A stretch of 64,000 nucleotides of DNA from Elgaria multicarinata webbii (taxonomy: Eukaryota > Chordata > Lepidosauria > Squamata > Anguidae): assembly GCF_023053635.1 (NCBI RefSeq), contig NC_086172.1, positions 26,193,501 through 26,257,500 of the forward strand, in the 5' to 3' direction. A model generated the notes under the pieces. The model was not told the DNA's origin. It saw only the letters and a program-made list of their open reading frames with translations, and ran no database searches. Below, piece after piece: positions 53,698 through 64,000 of the stretch. The position numbers were made by a program, and so were the translations under genes. Positions within the stretch are counted from its first letter, which is position 1. Each line of letters starts with the position of its first letter.

Positions 53698-55285
53698 TGT
53701 GGCTATCACTACTCTGATAATTTAATTCATCATTGCAAGACAAAGTACTTGTACTTCATAACCTGTTAGGAAATGTTTTCTGGGGCAATATCAGCTGGTG
53801 AAGCAACGCTTTTTGTAGCTGAATCTTAATGAGTACAAATGAATCTCAACTTCTAAACTTTTGTTAAGACACCTCTTCTTAGCATCTCCTTCATTAAGTT
53901 TCAGGAACAGCAATTCATATAGTAGACACAGAACTTTTTAACATTAATAATTAACATGAATATTCAAATGACCATGGCTGGAAAAATCCTTGTTGCCTGG
54001 TTCCTTAAACTTCTAAATAATTGATGCTGATGCATAGGAATTTAAAATTAGGGTTTTTTGTTTTGTTTTTCATTTTCCCCAGTGTAGTTGGTTCTTGATT
54101 ATGAATGTAACATTGCAACCATTCTTGTGACAGGGGGACTCTTCACTTTCTTCCTTTTTCTTTTTGGGTCATGTTTAGGTTTCCTTTTCTCCATAGTTGC
54201 TTGAATGCTTAATTGAGGGCTTAAAAGAGGAGGGAGATATTAGGCATAGCATTCAATAAAACTTTATTTGGAGACTCAGCCAGACATCTTTCGAGCTGTG
54301 TAGCAGGCCATGTTTTGTTTGGCTGTATATGTAGCAATGAGTCCCCCCTCGAAATTGTAGTCACGTTGTGGCGTGCTCCTCTTCACACCAGACAGCTGTC
54401 TAGCAGGTATTTGTAACTTCTGCTACTATGCTAGAATTTCTTGTTTCAAAGTACAACACTTAAGAGCATATTTTTCAGCTTTAAAAATTGTTAGATAATA
54501 ACAGGATGCTTTTCAAAATACATATAGGCTTTTCATTATTTATTGGTTCTTAATAAGATAAAATATAGCTTGTCTGCAGTTTGGTTTTAGCTTATGCCAT
54601 TACGCTGCTTCTGCAACATTCATGGCCTGATCTGCTATATGGGTTTTTGGGTGATATTCAAAGGCCAGAGTGGGAGGAGGGACCATGTAGAGGCCAACAA
54701 CTAGTGTTCCAGCCGGACCAGTTCACCAAGCTATGCAGTATTGTGTTCTCCCTATCTGGCTGTCTGAGTAAGGCCAAATGAGGATTTATGCTACTTCTCT
54801 GATGGGACAAACAAGAAGATCCACACAGTGTGGTATCAGAAAAATCAATAGCTAAAGTGGAGAGAAAGTTGAAATATCAAGACACTCTTTGCAAATACTG
54901 AATGGTATAAGAATACTATTGCTCTGTCCTAAAGAGATGGGCATTTAATGATTCTTGGAATTACTTTACCTAAGACTAATGTCCTACAAGTAACTTGATT
55001 CTAAATGACTGCACAAACTCTTGCATAGTTCTTCATATGTGACAAAACAAGTTTTTATTCCTCTGTGTGCTTGCAACAAGAAGCTGAAATTTGCTTCTTG
55101 AATTTTGTAGTACAGGATGACAGACTAATATTCTCAAATTTTATTTTTTAATTTATAATGGGAATTTTAGTATCTAATTCTTGCAAATCCATACTGGGAC
55201 TGTCTTATGGATAGATTATATGAAGCCTGATTGAGGGTGCTTCCAGATGGAGGGTCCCTAGCACTACTAATTGGAAGGCATTTTT
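53698..55285 (+). other. HYCC2 5' intron, unassigned
   Basis: AT-rich, with no recognised feature. Confidence 0.35.
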
Positions 55286-55299
55286 CAGGTAATACAGAT

Positions 55300-55450
55300 T
55301 TTTATAATAATAATAAATAATAATATATTTATTTATTACCCGCCTCTCCCTCTGGATCGAGGTGGGGTACAACACTAATAAAAACACCATAAAATACACA
55401 CAACTAATTCAAACGTTTAAAACCAGTGCATTGTTAAAAGAGCACACCAT
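55300..55450 (-). mobile_element. L2 LINE 3' terminus
   Basis: AATAATAATAAATAATAATA, TTACCCGCCTCTCCCTCTGG, ATCGAGGTGGGGTACAACAC and TAAAAACACCATAAAATACA. It is the reverse of the terminus at 51330-51399 and again has a triplet (AAT) tail. Confidence 0.8.
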
Positions 55451-56178
55451 TAAAAAAGCCATCTTTCTTGTTAACGGATTTTCTGCAATAAGAAAAAGAT
55501 GGAAGAAGCCGTGGGAAAACACAAGGTGCTTCTGGGTGGGAAATGTCATTGCCTGAACACCCCACCCATAAAATTCTATGAATGAAACAGGGCAATAAAA
55601 GTCTAGTTTTAGAGGCACCTGGAGTAAAAATTCTATTTTGAATGTACAATGGAAATTGTGTCAGTTGAGAGCAGCAGTGTAGCCCAAGTTCCATCTGTAT
55701 AAAGCATTCTGACAAGGCTAAATGAAACATCTGACCAATCTAACTTGTATAATTTCTTTTGATTGTCATTGCACAGCTAATGCCGCCTTTACCACTCTGG
55801 CAAGGGTATTGAATTTGATTTCTGTAGTATGGGCCCTCTTCTTGAAACATTCAGATTTCTAGATGTGCATATGAAAGAAAGGAGTGATGTGGAGAGAGGA
55901 TTTTTTTTAAAAAGTGTCCTTCCTCCTAGTGAATTGTTCTTAAATATGCTGCATTGGATACAAATGTTCTATTTTTACACTGCTGTTATGTTCTCTACAG
56001 TCAGGGAACATATGGGCCAGTTCAGATGTCATGAACAAATTTGGTTGCTCCTAATAAAGGTATTTCCTGACAATAGATTTTGGAGCAATTCATGTACTAA
56101 TGTTGTAAGAGTTTACTTTACATCTTGTTCATTCTTTTTTTAAAAAATATATATATTTGTCTTGTGTTTTGTTGACAG
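55451..56178 (+). other. HYCC2 5' intron, unassigned
   Basis: No feature until the acceptor tract at about 56130-56178. Confidence 0.35.
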
Positions 56179-56278
56179 AACTGGTGATTATTTGAAGGAC
56201 TAGCAAATGTATTCCGGACTGGAAAATGATAACTTTCCTTCATCAGCTCCATTAGAGAACTAACTTATCCAAACAGAG
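56179..56278 (+). other. HYCC2: Proposed HYCC2 non-coding exon 2
   Basis: A 100-bp block is bounded by an acceptor (TGTGTTTTGTTGACAG, ending 56178) and a donor (CAAACAGAG|GTAGCG, starting 56279). It lies 2.3 kb before the first coding exon, which itself starts only 20 bases upstream of its ATG and so needs upstream leader exons. It contains a complete upstream ORF. Evidence is splice-site quality and position only. No transcript was available. Confidence 0.45.
56207..56263 (+). CDS. Upstream ORF in proposed HYCC2 leader exon (18 codons)
   Basis: ATG at 56207 encodes MYSGLENDNFPSSAPLEN and stops at TAA 56261-56263, wholly within the proposed exon. It does not overlap the main HYCC2 ATG. The context AAATGT is weak at +4. 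Functional meaning depends on whether the exon is real and whether the ORF is conserved in other reptiles. Confidence 0.35.
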   Translation: MYSGLENDNFPSSAPLEN

Positions 56279-56780
56279 GTAGCGTGGAACATTATATGTG
56301 CTCTTAAAAGTTTTATGTAAATTAAGGGAACCAGCAGTTTATTCTGTTGTTATTCCCCCATTTTCTTCTGGTAAGCTTTTCTATAGTTTGCAACAATTAC
56401 AAAAAAATCAGCTCATGCATGCATATATATCACTTGATCCTTCCTCGTATAATTTAACTTGCAGCTGAATGTGTGAACTTGACTTCATTGAAAAGCATTG
56501 TGTTTGACTTGATGTGTGATTAGTTTGCCCATGATATTTCATCTATGCACATACAAGTCATTTTAGTTTTTATAGTCATCAAATGATGAACACGCATGTG
56601 GGAACTACCTAAGGACACAGGAAACGTGGGCAGCTGAGCTGGTGGTAATTTCAGTTTATGCCAAGAACAACAGAATTAAAAAGAAAGAAAAGACAGCTTG
56701 CAGGACCACAAGGGCTTGGGAAGGAATTAAGAAAAACAAAGACCTGTGGCATATAAAGGGCTTCCTGCTATTGCCTAGAA

Positions 56781-56902
56781 CAGCCTTCTCAAACCTGGTG
56801 CCCTCCAGATGTCTTGTATATCAACTCCATTAGCCCCAGCCTCCATGGCCAATGGTCAGGAACAGTGAGAGCCTTTTGGAGGGCACTGCATTAGAGAAGG
56901 CT
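56781..56902. mobile_element. Palindromic MITE, 'CTTCCCCAAC' family
   Basis: CAGCCTTCTCAAACCTGGTG, CCCTCCAGATGTCTTGTATA, CCATGGCCAATGGTCAGGAA, then the inverted right arm TTTTGGAGGGCACTGCATTAG and AGAAGGCTG. Confidence 0.75.
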
Positions 56903-56924
56903 GCTCTAAAACCTGTCTTTTTTC

Positions 56925-57003
56925 CTAAGTGTAAGCCGCTCTGAGAGCCTTTTTTGGCTGAGGAGCGGGGTATAAGTATGATAAATAAATAAATAAATAA
57001 TAA
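56925..57003 (+). mobile_element. LINE/SINE 3' terminus fragment
   Basis: AAGCCGCTCTGAGAGCCTTT, TTTGGCTGAGGAGCGGGGTA, TAAGTATGATAAATAAATAA is a retroposon tail of the CR1/L2 type with an (AAAT)n end. Confidence 0.6.
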
Positions 57004-57254
57004 AACCATAACTCCACTCCCAAATAACTAAAAGAGCCCATGCAGTCTCCCAATCATTCATGGCCAACTGAGAAGCTCCCAAATATTGAGCTATGAGAGG
57101 GTAAGTCAGAGAGGAGTTTGTCCCACCTTGCAAAATCTTTCTATATTTGTTCAGCCTTTTTCAAAGCTGATATTATTTTGATACCCTATCAATCTTTTTT
57201 ATAATTATTCTTTGTAATTAATAAAAAAAATGCTGAAATATTTCGAGTAATTTT

Positions 57255-57600
57255 AAGAACAAAGTCCCTGGTTCAGATGTAACTCTAGCTGTGCTTTAGG
57301 TGAGCCTCGGGGTTGTTTGATGCAGCATTTGAACTCAGAACTCTGGGGTGTTGAGGTCCAAAACCCACAGAGTTTTAACCCAGCAACGCAACAACGGTGT
57401 GTTCAAATTCTGGGTGTTTAAGAGTGCCAGGTTTGCAAGTTGCATTTCACAACCCAGGAATGGGTTGTTCCTGGATTGTTGTTGAAAACAAATACGAAGC
57501 GGACGTGGCGAAAGGTGGGAGGCTCCTGCACAGCCCCATCAACCTGGGGTTTATGCAACCCATGCGTTTTCGTTGCATGTGCACCAAGCCTTTAAGTTCG
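57255..57600 (-). mobile_element. Foldback word-array element, inverted orientation
   Basis: The left edge CCTGGTTCAGATGTAAC is the reverse complement of the GT(C/T)ATCTGAACCCAGCC end seen at 41.36 kb. The following sequence holds mutually inverted words AACCCACAGAGTTTTAACCC, TTCAAATTCTGGGTGTTTAA and ACAACCCAGGAATGGGTTGTTC. A non-repeated GC-rich part follows at 57490-57560. The right limit is uncertain. Confidence 0.5.
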
Positions 57601-58580
57601 TAATGAATCTTAATATTATAGTTTAGTTCAGTGTCAGTATAATTGGCTCATCTTTGTCCTTCTAGACTAGCCAAAACAAGAATAGTTCCTTATATCAACA
57701 TGGGGGGGTGCTTTCATTTAAGATTTATTGGCTACTTATCTTTATGTGTATTGCACAAAGAAATATAACTTCTATTTTCAGTATTATTTGCAACTTAAGA
57801 TTTTTTGGTGCTCCGTCCTAGTAACTTCTCTTTCAATAGAAGAAGTTTTGCCATTTTCCCCCAGTTGAGTGTGATGCTCCATTCCCCAATCTTTAGTGAC
57901 ACATTTCCTCCAGCTGTTCTGCTCTTTTAGGCATTGTGATCAACACTTGTCTCTGCAGGAGGTTAGAACAGCTACACAGCAACAATCTGAAAACTTTAAT
58001 TTTGTTAATAACAGCAGTAGTAATATTGGGTGAGGCATAGCAGAGAAATAAATCAAATGTATGAATTTGAGGGGCTGATTTTATGATCCTTTATTTCTTG
58101 ACCTCTTTAACTTTCTGAATGAATGCATCATAGAACTTCAGAACTGTTATTTGTTGAACAGAGATTTCATAACTTCTCAACAACAAAAAGAGGAAATAGA
58201 TATAATGTTATTTGACTTTAAGAGGCTTTTTGAAAGTGTTTCCTTTGTTCCATGGCCAGATTTATCATTAAAGGATATCACATGTTTTTGTTCCATGATG
58301 CATTTTAACTTTTTCCAGTAGATTTTTCTTTGTACTATATTTGGTATAGGAAACAAGCATGGATAGCATGTCTTGAAGTAGCTCCTTCTCTTTTGTCTCT
58401 CTCTTCTCCCCTCCCATTGTCACTCTTAAAAGCATAATTACATTTAAAACATTAAGAAGTAAGATTATGGTTAAAAATACCACTTGGGTTGCCTGAGATA
58501 AAATTACACTACTGGACATTGGAACTGTTTCTTCTGATTATGCCTTGTGGCAAAACTATGCTTCATTACTCCTTTTCCTT
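57601..58580 (+). other. HYCC2 intron before first coding exon, unassigned
   Basis: AT-rich, ending in the polypyrimidine tract CTCCTTTTCCTTCTCAAAG. Confidence 0.4.
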
Positions 58581-58587
58581 CTCAAAG

Positions 58588-58658
58588 GTTGTAGAAGTTG
58601 TAAGAAAATGCTTGGATCAGAACGTGGTGTGGTAGAAGAATGGCTTTCGGAATTCAAG
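58588..58658 (+). CDS. HYCC2: HYCC2 (FAM126B, hyccin 2) coding exon 1
   Basis: The coding part starts at ATG 58608 and encodes MLGSERGVVEEWLSEFK (17 codons, ending in phase 0 at donor AAG|GTGAAC). The VVEEWLSEFK block is the conserved hyccin N-terminus. MLG at the start and the residues in later exons fit the FAM126B paralogue better than FAM126A (MFTSEK...). Hyccins form a complex with TTC7 and PI4KA at the plasma membrane, stabilising the kinase that makes phosphatidylinositol 4-phosphate. The exon begins 20 bases upstream of the ATG after acceptor TTCTCAAAG. Exons to the right supply residues 18 to about 208. The rest of the protein (about 530 residues in human) is outside the window. Confidence 0.95.
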
Positions 58659-58880
58659 GTGAACAAAGATGTTTTTAAAAAGTAGAGCCATTTTATAACT
58701 GTCTGGCTGCTGGATGTGGGGGAATTTGTAGCACCACCATCTCTTCTCTCCCTGCCCACATGTAATAGGAATATCTATGCATAGATAGACTTCGCTAGAT
58801 TGGGGCCATTGCATTTCCTTGTTGCAGTCAGTGTTTAGAGACAACATAGATAAATAACTATGCTGTGTTTCTTCTCCTAG
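58659..58880 (+). other. HYCC2: HYCC2 intron between coding exons 1 and 2
   Basis: A short intron, 222 bp, GT-AG, with a branch-compatible pyrimidine tract TGTTTCTTCTCCTAG. No internal feature. Confidence 0.9.

Positions 58881-64000
<5,120 letters not shown>

Overview
The window is nuclear DNA of a squamate reptile, most likely a lizard. The evidence is two vertebrate genes with canonical GT-AG introns and a dense repeat landscape typical of squamates: Sauria-type and ACA-type tRNA-derived SINEs, CR1/L3 and L2 LINE tails, short palindromic DNA elements, a Tc1-like transposon and a 5'-truncated LINE. I see no bacterial, plasmid or phage content, no CRISPR array and no tRNA gene.

Two genes are clear. 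NDUFB3 (complex I accessory subunit B12) is on the minus strand, with coding exons at 22246-22119 and 19579-19423 and a 3' end near 19.33 kb. HYCC2 (FAM126B, hyccin paralogue of the PI4KA-TTC7 complex) is on the plus strand. Its first six coding exons lie at 58608-63929 and the rest is beyond the window. The two genes are head to head and appear to share one CpG-rich promoter at 28.75-29.3 kb, as in other vertebrates. HYCC2 then has a 5' intron of about 27 kb. A non-coding exon is proposed at 56179-56278. Both the promoter-proximal leader and this exon carry a short upstream ORF. A second CpG-rich patch at 2.56-3.42 kb looks like another promoter. By synteny it could belong to CFLAR, but no coding exon of that gene is visible.

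Layout: 0-3.5 kb, SINE with an internal 135-bp duplication, then the CpG patch; 3.5-12 kb, heavily nested CR1, L2 and MITE insertions, two LTR-like fossils and a Penelope-like inverted-repeat fragment with a 14-bp target duplication; 12-19 kb, L2 and CR1 tails and unassigned sequence; 19.3-29 kb, NDUFB3 with several foldback elements in and around it; 29-58 kb, HYCC2 5' introns with a truncated LINE (37.9-39.3 kb), foldback and hAT-like elements, an unrecognised coding-like block (46.9-49.2 kb) and a Tc1 element (52.1-53.7 kb); 58.6-64 kb, HYCC2 coding exons.

The most unusual structure is a dispersed family of foldback elements (19.66, 23.06, 27.69, 40.44 and 57.25 kb). Copies share an end resembling TGAACCCAGCC and arrays of short self-complementary words. 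The word differs between copies but matches itself within a copy, and several copies carry unrelated GC- or CT-rich cores. All calls come from reading the sequence and from remembered family features. No database search was run, and repeat boundaries are approximate unless target duplications are stated.
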